Source: Nocardia grenadensis NBRC 108939 (lineage in GTDB: Bacteria; Actinomycetota; Actinomycetes; Mycobacteriales; Mycobacteriaceae). From it: 64,000 nucleotides of DNA. Below the pieces are notes generated by a model. That model did no database searches and was not told where the DNA came from. It saw only the letters and a list, made by a program, of their open reading frames with translations. Where the stretch lies: contig NZ_BDCJ01000009.1 in assembly GCF_001613445.1 (NCBI RefSeq), forward strand, positions 372,001-436,000, in the 5' to 3' direction. The position numbers were made by a program, and so were the translations under genes. Below, in pieces: positions 43,568-51,894 of the stretch (position 1 is the first letter of the stretch; each line of letters starts with the position of its first letter).

Positions 43568-44381
43568 TACAGATGTGACGATCACGTCCGCGGAGCTGGT
43601 CCTCACCGGCATCTCGAAGTCCTACGGAACCAACCCGGCCGTCCGTGATATCACCGCCGACGCGCCGGCCGGCAAGGTCAGCGTGATCGTCGGGCCCTCC
43701 GGATGCGGTAAGTCGACCCTGCTGCGGATCATCAGCGGACTCGATACACCGACGACCGGCACGGTCACCTTCGACGGACGGCAGGTGTCCGGTGTGCCCG
43801 ACGGTTTGGCCATGGTGTTCCAGGACTACGCGCGTTCCCTGTTCCCGTGGATGCGGGTGGACAAGAACATCGCCTTCCCGCTCGAACATCTGCCGCGGCC
43901 GGAGCGCGCCGCGCGGGTCCAGGAAGCCATCGACGCGGTCGGCCTGTCGGGCAAGGAGAAGCTCTACCCCTGGCAGATGTCGGGCGGTATGCAGCAGCGC
44001 GTCGCCATCGCCCGGGCGCTGGCCAGCCATCCGAAGCTGCTGCTCATGGACGAGCCGTACGCCTCGGTCGACGCGCAGACCCGCGCCGAACTCGAGGATC
44101 TGCTTCTGACGATCCAGGCGCGGCTGGGAATCACCGTCCTGGTGGTCACTCACGATATCGACGAGAGCGTGTACCTCGCCGATCACATCATCGTGCTGTC
44201 GAAACCGCCGAGCATCGTGGCGGAGACGATCGAGGTCGATCTGCCGCGGCCGCGGGATCACATCACCACCAAGACGGATCCACGATTCGTCGAGATCCGT
44301 TCGCATGTGACCAGGCTGCTGCGCGGTGAGGGCGTGGCAGCCGACAGTCCGCGCGATGCGGTTGTGAACAAGGCGCACTGA
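43560..44381 (+). CDS. SsuB/TauB-type ABC transporter ATP-binding protein
   Basis: A 273-residue ATPase: Walker A GPSGCGKST, Q-loop MVFQDYARSLFPW, signature MSGGMQQRVAIARAL, Walker B LLLMDEPYASVD and switch His in VVTHDIDE. It matches the family serving nitrate/sulfonate/taurine-type importers. It overlaps the preceding permease by eight bases, and its stop overlaps the next gene by one base (TGATG), so the importer and the molybdenum hydroxylase genes are translated from one message. Confidence 0.95.
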   Translation: MTSTDVTITSAELVLTGISKSYGTNPAVRDITADAPAGKVSVIVGPSGCGKSTLLRIISGLDTPTTGTVTFDGRQVSGVPDGLAMVFQDYARSLFPWMRVDKNIAFPLEHLPRPERAARVQEAIDAVGLSGKEKLYPWQMSGGMQQRVAIARALASHPKLLLMDEPYASVDAQTRAELEDLLLTIQARLGITVLVVTHDIDESVYLADHIIVLSKPPSIVAETIEVDLPRPRDHITTKTDPRFVEIRSHVTRLLRGEGVAADSPRDAVVNKAH

Positions 44382-45256
44382 TGAGGGCCACGGTCGACGG
44401 GTCCGGAATCGTCGCGCAGAGTCAATCGGCTCTCGCGCCGTTCCGGCTGTACCGTCCCGAATCGGTAACCGAGGTGGAGGCGGTGCTCGCCGCCGACCCG
44501 AAAGCGGTGATCGGTGCCGGATGCAGTGATCTGGTCGCCAGGATCCGGGAGGGCTGTACGCCGGCGGCGCTGGTATCGCTGCGGAAAGTGGCGGGCCTGA
44601 AGGCGATCACGCACCACGGCGGTGTCCTGCACCTGGGGCCGATGGTCACCCATCACGAGGGCGCGACCAGTGCGACTGTGGCCGCGGCGATCCCGGGGCT
44701 CGCGGCGGCATGGTCACGGATCGCCACCGTGCGGATCCGCTACACCGGAACGATCGGCGGGAATCTGATGGCCCGGCGCCATCGCTACGAGATGCCGTTA
44801 CTACTGGGTGCTCTCGATGCCCGGCTGTCGATTTCGGACGGCCGCACTCTCGCATCCAGCGAACTGTGGACCGATGACACCAGCGCACTGCTCACCGGTA
44901 TCGAGGTGTCCACCGCGGATCTGGTGTGGTTCGGGTACGAGCGTTCGATGCGCCCCACCACGACGGTCGCGCTCGCGATCCGGCGGGGCGCCGGCGCCAC
45001 CCTGTCCGTCCACGCCACCGCGGGGTCGGAGTACCGCCGGGGTATCTCGTTGCGCGTCGACACCGGGGCCACGTCGGCGGCCGATATCGACACGGTGGCG
45101 ACCGCCGCGGCCCTCGCCGCGCAACTCCCGGACGATATCGCCGATTACACCGGGTCGGCCGAGTACCGAAGGCACCTCGTCACAGTGCTGACCCGCAGGC
45201 TGCTCCAGGAGGCAGCCACTGCCACCCCCCATTGTGAGGACCAACCGCATGTGTGA
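44381..45256 (+). CDS. molybdenum hydroxylase FAD subunit (CoxM/NdhF-like)
   Basis: A 291-residue FAD-binding subunit of the xanthine dehydrogenase/CO dehydrogenase family. The opening FRLYRPESVTEVEAVLAADP, the diphosphate-binding region AVIGAGCSDLVARI and the second FAD motif TGTIGGNLMARRHRYEMPLL fit the PCMH-type fold. The Cys in place of the usual Gly/Thr in the first FAD loop is unusual. It passes electrons from the iron-sulfur subunit to an acceptor. The gene order FAD, FeS, Mo matches CoxMSL, quinoline oxidoreductase and nicotine dehydrogenase operons. Confidence 0.9.
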   Translation: MRATVDGSGIVAQSQSALAPFRLYRPESVTEVEAVLAADPKAVIGAGCSDLVARIREGCTPAALVSLRKVAGLKAITHHGGVLHLGPMVTHHEGATSATVAAAIPGLAAAWSRIATVRIRYTGTIGGNLMARRHRYEMPLLLGALDARLSISDGRTLASSELWTDDTSALLTGIEVSTADLVWFGYERSMRPTTTVALAIRRGAGATLSVHATAGSEYRRGISLRVDTGATSAADIDTVATAAALAAQLPDDIADYTGSAEYRRHLVTVLTRRLLQEAATATPHCEDQPHV

Positions 45257-45797
45257 TCCCGATGCCGAGACGAGACCGGCCGGCGCGCAAGCTCCGCCGA
45301 GCACGCTCGACACCTCGATAGAGTTCGGCCTGAACGGCGAGAAACAGAACTGCAGAATCGATTCCAGCGCCGTCCTGCTCGATGTGCTGCGCGACGACTT
45401 CGGCTGCCGGGGCGTGCGGCGTTCGTGTGAACGTGGTGTCTGCGGAGCCTGCACGGTCCTCGTCGACGATGTGCCGGTCGCCTCCTGCTCGACCTTCGCG
45501 TTCGCGGTCGACGGTGCTTCCGTGGAGACCGTCGAGGGACTGGCGGCCGCGGACGGGACGCTCTCGCCCCAGCAGCGGGCATTCGCCGAATGCGGTGGTT
45601 ACCAGTGTGGTTTCTGCACTTCCGGGATGCTGATGCTGACCACCGGTCTGTTGCGCCGGGAACCTCGGCCCGACCGCGGCACCATTCGCGAATGGATCAG
45701 TTCGAACACCTGCCGCTGCACCGGCTACGAAATGATCATGGAATCCGTCGAACGCGCGGCGGAGCTGACGGCCGCGCAGGACGGGGATCGCGAATGA
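45249..45797 (+). CDS. molybdenum hydroxylase [2Fe-2S] subunit (CoxS/NdhS-like)
   Basis: A 182-residue two-cluster iron-sulfur subunit. The N-terminal plant-type cluster is bound by the SCERGVCGACTVLVDD segment and a following Cys in VASC. The C-terminal helical cluster is bound by QCGFC and NTCRCTGY. The ATG at 45249 follows GAGGA and overlaps the FAD gene by eight bases; an in-frame start at 45234 lacks a ribosome site. The protein has an extra N-terminal extension of about 25 residues. It relays electrons from the molybdenum centre to FAD. Its stop overlaps the next ATG (ATGA). Confidence 0.95.
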   Translation: MCDPDAETRPAGAQAPPSTLDTSIEFGLNGEKQNCRIDSSAVLLDVLRDDFGCRGVRRSCERGVCGACTVLVDDVPVASCSTFAFAVDGASVETVEGLAAADGTLSPQQRAFAECGGYQCGFCTSGMLMLTTGLLRREPRPDRGTIREWISSNTCRCTGYEMIMESVERAAELTAAQDGDRE

Positions 45798-48211
45798 CGG
45801 CGATCTCGGATCGGTCGGCGGCCCGGGGCCCGCTGGTCGACGCGCGCACCCACGTGGTCGACGCCGGGGAAACGGTCGGCGGGTACCGGATCCACGAGTT
45901 GCCCACGGCACCGCCGGAACACCGGGTGGTCGGCCGGGACGGCCCGCGGGCGGACGCGACGGCGAAGGTGACCGGGCGGGCCGTGTACGGGGCCGATATC
46001 GTGCGCCCGGGCATGCTGCACGCGAAGGTGCTGCGCAGTCCGCACGCGCACGCCCGTATCGTCTCCATGGACACCGCGGCCGCACGCGCGCTGCCGGGGG
46101 TCACCGCGATCGTAACCCAGGACGAGATCGACGGCTTGCAGTGCTACGGGACGATGGTGAAGGACCAGCCGGTAGTCGCGACCGGTGTCGTCCGATATGT
46201 CGGTGATGTGGTGGCCGCGGTCGCCGCCGTCGACGAGCGCACCGCGCTCGCCGCCCTGGACCTGATCCGGGTCGAATACGAGGTCCTGCCGGCGGTGTTC
46301 ACCGTCGGGGAGGCCCTTGCGGAATCGGCGCCGGTCATCCATCCGGACGAACCGTTCGGGGTGATCCCGAAGTACGGGCAGGGCGCGTCGGCGTCGTTGC
46401 GCAGCGAACCGAATGTGAGCTACGAGTTCCGGTACCGCACCGGCTCGCCCGACGTCTGGGAGACATGTGACCATATCTTCGAGGACACCTTCGAGTTCTC
46501 GCGGATGAACCATATGCATCTCGAACCGTTCGTGACCGTCGCCGAGGCGAGTGCCGACGAGATCGAGGTGTGGACCTCGACGCAGGCGCCGTTCAACCTG
46601 CGCAAGGAGCTGGCGCGGGTTTTCGGGCTGCCGGAGAACCGGATCCGTGTCCATGTGCCGTTGATCGGTGGCGGTTTCGGCGCGAAGAACGGACCCAAGG
46701 CCGACCCGGTCGCGATCCGGCTCTCCCAGCTCAGCGGCGGGCGACCGGTCCGGTTCTGTATGACCACCGAGGAGGTGTTCCTCACCGTTTCGCAGCACGC
46801 GGCGACACTCATCGTGAAATCGGGTGTGCGGGCCGACGGTACCTTCGTCGCCAGGCAGTCGACAGTGCTGCTCAACGGCGGTGCCTATGCCGAGCACAGT
46901 CCAGCGGTCGCGGAGAAGGCCGGCTACCGGATGCCCGGCGCGTACCGCTGGCAGCACATCGATTCGGTGTGCAAGGTCGTCACCACCAATACTGTGCCGG
47001 CCGGGGCCTACCGGGGGTTCGGTGGTACCCAGGCGACGTGGGCCAGTGAGCGTCAGGTGGATCTGATCGCCGATCGCCTCGGACTGGATCCCTACGAACT
47101 GCGGGTACGCAATCTCAAAGCGCTCGGTGAGGAGTTCGTGCCGGGGGAGTCCGGGATCGACTCCGACCTGGTGGCAGGGATGCGGCTGGTGGCCGACGCG
47201 ATCGGCTACCACGGGCGTGCTCACACCGGGAACCGGGGGATGGGCGTATCGGTCGGCGTCAAGGACGGCGGCGGTATCAACAAACCGGCAACGGCCAGGG
47301 TCAAGGTCACCACGCGGGGTGACGTCCTGCTCAACTGCGCGCTCACCGAGATGGGGCAGGGCGGGCACTCCGCGATGGCGCAACTGGTCGCCGAGGTGCT
47401 GCGCTGCGATCCCGCCCGGGTGGCCTACGCGCGTATCGACACCGACAACACCCCGTTCGACCAGGGGACCAATGCGTCTTCGGGCGTCGCGGTGATGGGG
47501 CAGGCGGTGCGGACGGCGGCCGAGAAGCTGCGGGACGAGGTACTCGACTGGGCCGGGGCGCAACTCGCCGTCGATTCCGCCCGGCTCGAGCTCGTGAACT
47601 GGCATGTGCGTACGCCCGACGGGATCGTGCACGACCTGTTCCCGATGATCATGGATGTCTTCGGGAACACCGGATTCGAATTCTCCGCCGACGGTTTCTA
47701 CAAGGCGCGCAATGATCACCGGGCGCCGCTCGAGGCCCCGTGTGTGTTCTGGGAGATCGGCTGGGCGGCCGCCGAAGTGGAGGTCGACCCCGAGACGGGC
47801 CGGATCACCGTGCTGCAACTGGCGGTCAGCGGTGACGCCGGCAAGATCATCAACAAGATCGCGTGCCGCGGTCAGGACGAGGGGGCCGCGGTGTTCGGAC
47901 TGGGACAGGCATTGTTCGAAGAACTCCGGTACGACTTGGACGGGGAACTGCTCAATGCCGAGGCACTGCTCTACCGGGTGCCGCTCGCCGAGGATATCCC
48001 CGAGCGTTTCGTCTCGATCACGCAGGAGCAGGGCCACGGTGCGGGACCGTTCGGCAGTAAAGGCATGGGAGAGGGTGGGATGCTACCCGTCGCGAGTGCC
48101 ATCGCCCAGGCCGTCGCCGATGCGGTGGGGGTTCAGCTCACCGAACTTCCGCTGTCACCGCAACGGGTCTACGAGGCGATCGCCGCGCGCGAAGCGGAGG
48201 GGGCGCGATGA
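45794..48211 (+). CDS. molybdenum hydroxylase large (molybdopterin) subunit
   Basis: An 805-residue xanthine dehydrogenase-family catalytic subunit. It contains GADIVRPGMLHAKVLRSPHA, the molybdopterin loop LIGGGFGAKNG, AGAYRGFGGTQATWASE, the GQGGHSAM segment and the catalytic Glu760 in GMGEGGM. The enzyme hydroxylates a carbon next to nitrogen in heteroaromatic rings, or an aldehyde, using water as the oxygen source. CO dehydrogenase is excluded because its active-site Cys loop is not seen. Nicotinate, nicotine, quinoline or purine-type substrates are all possible. XdhC for its maturation is encoded at 38.7 kb. Confidence 0.93.
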   Translation: MTAISDRSAARGPLVDARTHVVDAGETVGGYRIHELPTAPPEHRVVGRDGPRADATAKVTGRAVYGADIVRPGMLHAKVLRSPHAHARIVSMDTAAARALPGVTAIVTQDEIDGLQCYGTMVKDQPVVATGVVRYVGDVVAAVAAVDERTALAALDLIRVEYEVLPAVFTVGEALAESAPVIHPDEPFGVIPKYGQGASASLRSEPNVSYEFRYRTGSPDVWETCDHIFEDTFEFSRMNHMHLEPFVTVAEASADEIEVWTSTQAPFNLRKELARVFGLPENRIRVHVPLIGGGFGAKNGPKADPVAIRLSQLSGGRPVRFCMTTEEVFLTVSQHAATLIVKSGVRADGTFVARQSTVLLNGGAYAEHSPAVAEKAGYRMPGAYRWQHIDSVCKVVTTNTVPAGAYRGFGGTQATWASERQVDLIADRLGLDPYELRVRNLKALGEEFVPGESGIDSDLVAGMRLVADAIGYHGRAHTGNRGMGVSVGVKDGGGINKPATARVKVTTRGDVLLNCALTEMGQGGHSAMAQLVAEVLRCDPARVAYARIDTDNTPFDQGTNASSGVAVMGQAVRTAAEKLRDEVLDWAGAQLAVDSARLELVNWHVRTPDGIVHDLFPMIMDVFGNTGFEFSADGFYKARNDHRAPLEAPCVFWEIGWAAAEVEVDPETGRITVLQLAVSGDAGKIINKIACRGQDEGAAVFGLGQALFEELRYDLDGELLNAEALLYRVPLAEDIPERFVSITQEQGHGAGPFGSKGMGEGGMLPVASAIAQAVADAVGVQLTELPLSPQRVYEAIAAREAEGAR

Positions 48212-48340
48212 TGCGAAACCTTCGCCTGCGCTCCGGCCTTCGCCACCGTTTCCGAGAGGACGCGATGATACGAACTCGCCACCTACGTGGCGGTCTCCGC
48301 CGACCGCATACAACTCTTTCCGAGGGGGCACGATGAATTC
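48194..48340 (+). repeat. threefold repeat of a ribosome-site/start-codon block
   Basis: Three related blocks follow each other: GAGGGGGCGCGATGATGCGA near 48197, GAGAGGACGCGATGATACGA near 48254 and GAGGGGGCACGATGAATTCG near 48321. Each has a purine-rich ribosome site and an ATG. The first overlaps the end of the hydroxylase gene and the third is the start of the next gene. Local duplication of a translation-start region is the simplest explanation. Confidence 0.65.
48208..48336 (+). CDS. 42-codon Arg-rich ORF coupled at both ends
   Basis: The frame starts at the ATG that overlaps the hydroxylase stop (ATGA) and ends in a TGA that overlaps the ATG of the aspartate dehydrogenase-like gene (ATGA). 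It has a good ribosome site (GGAGGGGG). The 42-residue product is very rich in Arg and Leu with no family resemblance, and it spans the repeated start-codon blocks. It may be an accidental product of duplication that keeps ribosomes coupled along the operon, or a small basic protein. I favour the first view. Confidence 0.4.
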   Translation: MMRNLRLRSGLRHRFREDAMIRTRHLRGGLRRPHTTLSEGAR

Positions 48341-49175
48341 GGGGTACAACGGCACACAGTCGGCCACTGCGGTACTCGGTGCCCGGGAGCCGGCGCGGGT
48401 GTGCGTGCTCGGTTACGGCAGTATCGGCGCGGTCGTGGCCGACCGGCTCGTCCGCGGTGATGTACCCGGCGCCCAGCTGGTCGGGATCGTCAATCGGTCT
48501 CCGGTCGAGGGTCTCCCGGCGCCCGCGCTCTCGCTCGCGGAAGCGCTCGAACTCGCGGACGTGGTGGTCGAATGCGCCTCGCAGGAGGCGGTCCGGGAGG
48601 TCGGCCCGCACGTGGTCGACGCGGGATGCGACCTGCTGGTGTCCTCGGTGGGGGCGCTGTCGGATCCCGCCTTCGCGCAGCGGATCGCGGGCAGCGGGCC
48701 GGGCCGGGTCGTATGCACACACGGCGCGGTCGGCGGTCTCGACCTGCTCGCCGCCGCACGCGACGCGGCGCCGTTCGACCATGTGCTCGTCCGGTCGACG
48801 AAATCGCCGGGATCGCTGGTGCAACCGTGGATGGACGCGGCGGAGCGGCACCGGATCGGTACCACGACGACGCGACTCCGTGTTTTCGCGGGCAGTTCGA
48901 CCGAGGCGGTGCGGCTGTTCCCGAAATCGCTGAATGTGGCTGCCGCGGTGAGTTTCGCGGTGAGCGACTGGGAATCGGTATCGGTCGAGTTGTACGCCGA
49001 TCCGGACGCGGAGCTGACCTGTCACGAGATAGAGGCCGCGGGGCCGATCGGCCGGTACTCGATAAAGATCGAGAACCTGCCGAGCGCGGACAATCCGCGT
49101 ACCAGCGCGGTGGTGCCGTACTCGATCCTGCGGACGCTGGCGCATCTGACCGGCTCCCCGAATCTCATCGCCTGA
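48333..49175 (+). CDS. L-aspartate dehydrogenase-like (NadX family) protein
   Basis: A 280-residue protein of the aspartate dehydrogenase/DUF108 family. The NAD-binding Rossmann motif is VCVLGYGSIGAVVADRL. The C-terminal domain has the typical TCHEIEAAGPIGRYSIKIEN and SADNPRTSAVVPYSILRTL segments. The true enzyme makes iminoaspartate and ammonia from aspartate. In a catabolic operon it may instead deaminate or reductively aminate a dicarboxylate from ring breakdown. The ATG at 48333 follows GAGGGGGCACG. It is the last gene before the gap that holds the second promoter. Confidence 0.88.
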   Translation: MNSGYNGTQSATAVLGAREPARVCVLGYGSIGAVVADRLVRGDVPGAQLVGIVNRSPVEGLPAPALSLAEALELADVVVECASQEAVREVGPHVVDAGCDLLVSSVGALSDPAFAQRIAGSGPGRVVCTHGAVGGLDLLAAARDAAPFDHVLVRSTKSPGSLVQPWMDAAERHRIGTTTTRLRVFAGSSTEAVRLFPKSLNVAAAVSFAVSDWESVSVELYADPDAELTCHEIEAAGPIGRYSIKIENLPSADNPRTSAVVPYSILRTLAHLTGSPNLIA

Positions 49176-49241
49176 CCGGCCCGCTGGACGCTACGACGGA
49201 AGCGGCCCGGCCTAAGCCCGCCACGACAAAATCACGCAGAC

Positions 49242-49262
49242 ATCTTGACGCAAAGTATCTTG
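49242..49262. promoter_or_regulatory. MarR-type operator and candidate promoter of the aldehyde dehydrogenase operon
   Basis: Read on the minus strand, CTTTGCGTCAAGAT (49255-49242) matches the marR palindrome core CTTTGCGCAAAGGT at 11 of 14 positions. ATCTTG occurs twice here, at 49242-49247 and 49257-49262. TTGACG at 49245-49250 with CAGACT 17 bases later could be a promoter that the site would cover. The first gene starts 74 bases downstream. Confidence 0.55.
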
Positions 49263-49335
49263 TAGCTCAGACTCTTTTACTGGAGGGATTCGGAGCGGTG
49301 ACTGCCCCGGACAAGTGCTGCGACAGAGGGAACGG

Positions 49336-50946
49336 ATGAAGACTCCGATGGACTTACAGAGCAGCACGAGCACTCGTTCGCCGCGGGCGGCGAGCGAGAT
49401 CTCCGCCCTCGGGCCGGAAGCCGTGCCCGCCGATAGCGCGGACCTCGACCGTTCGTGGGCAGCCGGACCGGCCCCCGATACGACCGACGAGATCTTCGTG
49501 GCCGGCCGGTGGGTGCGCGGCTCGGGCAAGGTCATCGAATCGGTCGACCCGGCCACCGGCCGGATCTTCGCCCGCCTGCACGGCGCTGTGGCACATGATG
49601 TCGACCTGGCCGTCGACGGCGGCCTGCGGGCCGTAGCGAGTTCCGGCTGGGCCGAATTGCTACCGCACGAGCGCGCGGCCGTCCTGTACCGCATCGGCAC
49701 CGCGATCGAGGCCAACACCGACCGCATCGCCGCCCTGCAAACCGCCGACACCGGAAAGACACTGGCCGAGACCCGCGCACTCGCGCGCAGCGCCGCCGGC
49801 ACCTTCCGGTTCATGGCGTCGGCGCTCGAGACGATGGAGGAGGCGATCACCCCCCGGCGCGGACCGTTCCTCACCTTCGCGACCCACGAACCGATGGGTG
49901 TAGTCGGCGCCATCACCCCGTGGAACTCGCCGATCGCCTCGGACGCACAGAAGATCGCCCCGGCCCTCGCCGCGGGTAACGCGGTGGTCGCCAAACCGCC
50001 GGTATGGGCGCCGTGGGTGACCCTGCTGCTGGCCCGGCTGGCGGAGGAGGCGGGTCTGCCGCCCGGGCTGTTGTCGGTGCTGCCCGGTCCGGGCCGGACC
50101 GTCGGCGACGCGCTCGCCCGGCATCCGGGCATTGGCAAGATCTCGTTCACCGGCGGCACCGGGACCGGTCGGGCGCTGGCACATATCGCCGCCGAGAAGC
50201 TGATGCCGATCACGCTCGAACTCGGCGGGAAATCGCCCACCATCGTCTTCGCCGACACCGATCTCGATCAGGCGCTCGCCGGAGTCCTGTACGGCATCTT
50301 CTCCTCGTCGGGCCAGAGTTGTATCGCCGGTTCCCGGGTCTTCGTCCAGCGCGCGATGTACGACGAGTTCGTCGACCGGCTCGTCGCGGCGACCACGGCA
50401 TTACGGGTGGGTCCGGGTACCGATCCGCGCACCCAGGTCGCGCCCATGGTCTCCCATGAGCATCGCGACGGGGTCGCGGCGATGGTCGACGACGCGGTGC
50501 GGGCGGGAGCGACGGTGCTGTGCGGGGCCGCCGTCCCCGCCGATCCCGCCCTCGCCGCGGGCGCCTACTACCTGCCCACCGTGCTCACCGGCGTTCCGAA
50601 CAGCGCGACGATCTGCCAGGAGGAGATCTTCGGACCCGTCGCCGTCGTGCTCCCGTTCGAGGACGAGGCCGACGTCGTCGCCCAGGCCGACGACACGGTA
50701 TTCGGCCTGGCCTGCGGGATCTGGACCGCCGACTATCGGCGCGCCTGGCGCACGGCCCGCGCCGTCCAGGCCGGAACGGTGTGGATCAACACCTACAAGC
50801 AGTTCAGCATCTCGACCCCCTTCAGCGGGCTGAAGGACAGCGGTATCGGGACCGAGAAGGGCCGCGACGGAATCCGGTCCTACATGAACCAGAAGAGCAT
50901 CTACCTCGACCTGTCCGGGCAGCCGCTGCCCTGGGCAGGTCTGTGA
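49336..50946 (+). CDS. NAD(P)-dependent aldehyde dehydrogenase
   Basis: A 536-residue aldehyde dehydrogenase with a 40-residue N-terminal extension. The catalytic Glu295 is in LELGGKSP and the catalytic Cys329 in GQSCIAG, spaced as usual. PWNSPIA, FTGGTGTG and EEIFGPV motifs are present. The ATG at 49336 follows AGAGGGAACGG; an earlier in-frame ATG is less likely. It could oxidise a ring-cleavage semialdehyde such as a 2-hydroxymuconic or 2-aminomuconic semialdehyde, which fits the extradiol dioxygenase and RidA proteins in the same operon. That link is inferred. Confidence 0.95.
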   Translation: MKTPMDLQSSTSTRSPRAASEISALGPEAVPADSADLDRSWAAGPAPDTTDEIFVAGRWVRGSGKVIESVDPATGRIFARLHGAVAHDVDLAVDGGLRAVASSGWAELLPHERAAVLYRIGTAIEANTDRIAALQTADTGKTLAETRALARSAAGTFRFMASALETMEEAITPRRGPFLTFATHEPMGVVGAITPWNSPIASDAQKIAPALAAGNAVVAKPPVWAPWVTLLLARLAEEAGLPPGLLSVLPGPGRTVGDALARHPGIGKISFTGGTGTGRALAHIAAEKLMPITLELGGKSPTIVFADTDLDQALAGVLYGIFSSSGQSCIAGSRVFVQRAMYDEFVDRLVAATTALRVGPGTDPRTQVAPMVSHEHRDGVAAMVDDAVRAGATVLCGAAVPADPALAAGAYYLPTVLTGVPNSATICQEEIFGPVAVVLPFEDEADVVAQADDTVFGLACGIWTADYRRAWRTARAVQAGTVWINTYKQFSISTPFSGLKDSGIGTEKGRDGIRSYMNQKSIYLDLSGQPLPWAGL

Positions 50947-50958
50947 GAAGGGAGCACC

Positions 50959-51300
50959 ATGAGCGCTCATCCCTACAGCCCGGCCTTCGGAATCGCCGGC
51001 TTCGGATTCGTGTCCGGCGCACTGTCGGTCGATGAGGACGGGGTCGCGGTCCCCGGTCGCCGGGAAGCTCTCGAAGCCGCGATGGCGCGGCTGAGCGAGC
51101 GACTCTCGACCATCGATATGACGCTCGAGCACATTGTGAAGACCACCTATTTCGTCACCGACGTCGCCCTGCGGGACGAGGCGAACAGGCACTACGAGGC
51201 GGTATTCGCCGAGCCGCGCCCGGCGCGGTCGTTCGTCGAGGTCGCCGCGCTGCCCTACGGCGCGACGGTCGAGATCGAGGCCATCGCCCACCGCGGGTAG
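50959..51300 (+). CDS. RidA/YjgF-family protein (first copy)
   Basis: A 113-residue RidA-family protein. The segments FGFVSGALSVDEDG, LERLSTIDMTLEHIVKTTYF-like middle and RPARSFVEVAALPYGATVEI end are typical; the Arg in RPARS that binds the substrate carboxylate is kept. RidA proteins hydrolyse enamines and imines, and one subgroup is 2-aminomuconate deaminase. Coming directly after an aldehyde dehydrogenase, it may release ammonia from an aminomuconate-type intermediate. A second RidA-family gene lies at 60.2 kb. Confidence 0.9.
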   Translation: MSAHPYSPAFGIAGFGFVSGALSVDEDGVAVPGRREALEAAMARLSERLSTIDMTLEHIVKTTYFVTDVALRDEANRHYEAVFAEPRPARSFVEVAALPYGATVEIEAIAHRG

Positions 51301-51344
51301 CGCACCCGCGTCCCACCAATCACCCACAGAGGAAGGCACACATC

Positions 51345-51863
51345 ATGTCCAGCACCGAAAAGACCGGCGTCGATCTCGAAGCCCTGATCGACTCCTGCAT
51401 CGCCGCCGCCGGCACCCGCTACGAGGACTGGGACACGCTCGGGTTCCAGGCGGCCAAGGGCGGCGACCGTTTCAAGCGGGCACAGATCCGCTACATCGGC
51501 TCGGGGGCCACCGGCAACCACGACACCGACAACAACATCATCAAGGCCGACCACTTCACCTTCTCCAATATGCGCCTGCCCGCAGGCGCGGTCGGCCCCG
51601 AACACACCCATCACGATGTCGAAGAGGTCTTCTACGTGCTCGAGGGCGAGATCGAGGTCGCCGTCCACGATGTCGAGGACGGGACGAAGAAGGCCGTGCG
51701 CACGCTCGGCTACCGCGACCTGATCCGCGTCCCCGCCGGGGTACCGCGCAGCCTCGCGAACGTCTCCGACTCCGACGCGCTGTTCTGCGTCATCATCGGC
51801 ACCCCCAAGCCGCAGCTGCCCACCTACCCGCCCAGCTCCGAAATGTTCGGCGTCACCCGCTGA
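51345..51863 (+). CDS. cupin-domain protein
   Basis: A 172-residue single-cupin protein. The metal motif is seen as GPEHTHHDVEEVFYVLEGE and its second half RVPAGVPRSLANVSD. AGGAAGGCAC precedes the ATG. Such proteins may be metal-dependent dioxygenases, isomerases or sensors. It does not resemble 3-hydroxyanthranilate dioxygenase in its N-terminus, so I make no such claim. It sits between a RidA gene and the reductase gene in the operon. Confidence 0.85.
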   Translation: MSSTEKTGVDLEALIDSCIAAAGTRYEDWDTLGFQAAKGGDRFKRAQIRYIGSGATGNHDTDNNIIKADHFTFSNMRLPAGAVGPEHTHHDVEEVFYVLEGEIEVAVHDVEDGTKKAVRTLGYRDLIRVPAGVPRSLANVSDSDALFCVIIGTPKPQLPTYPPSSEMFGVTR

Positions 51864-51894
51864 TCCGAGCCGGAAGAAGGACGAGGAGAGCCCG

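Noticed and set aside
45725..48037. A 770-codon minus-strand frame opposite the molybdenum hydroxylase
   Set aside because: Long antisense frames are expected with G/C at third positions. The plus-strand protein is clearly the gene.
45794..48211. Large hydroxylase subunit as aerobic CO dehydrogenase CoxL
   Set aside because: The CoxL active-site Cys loop was not seen, and the neighbours are aromatic catabolism genes.
51345..51863. Cupin considered as 3-hydroxyanthranilate 3,4-dioxygenase, which would imply a kynurenine pathway
   Set aside because: The N-terminus and spacing do not resemble that enzyme and no kynureninase or ACMS decarboxylase is present.
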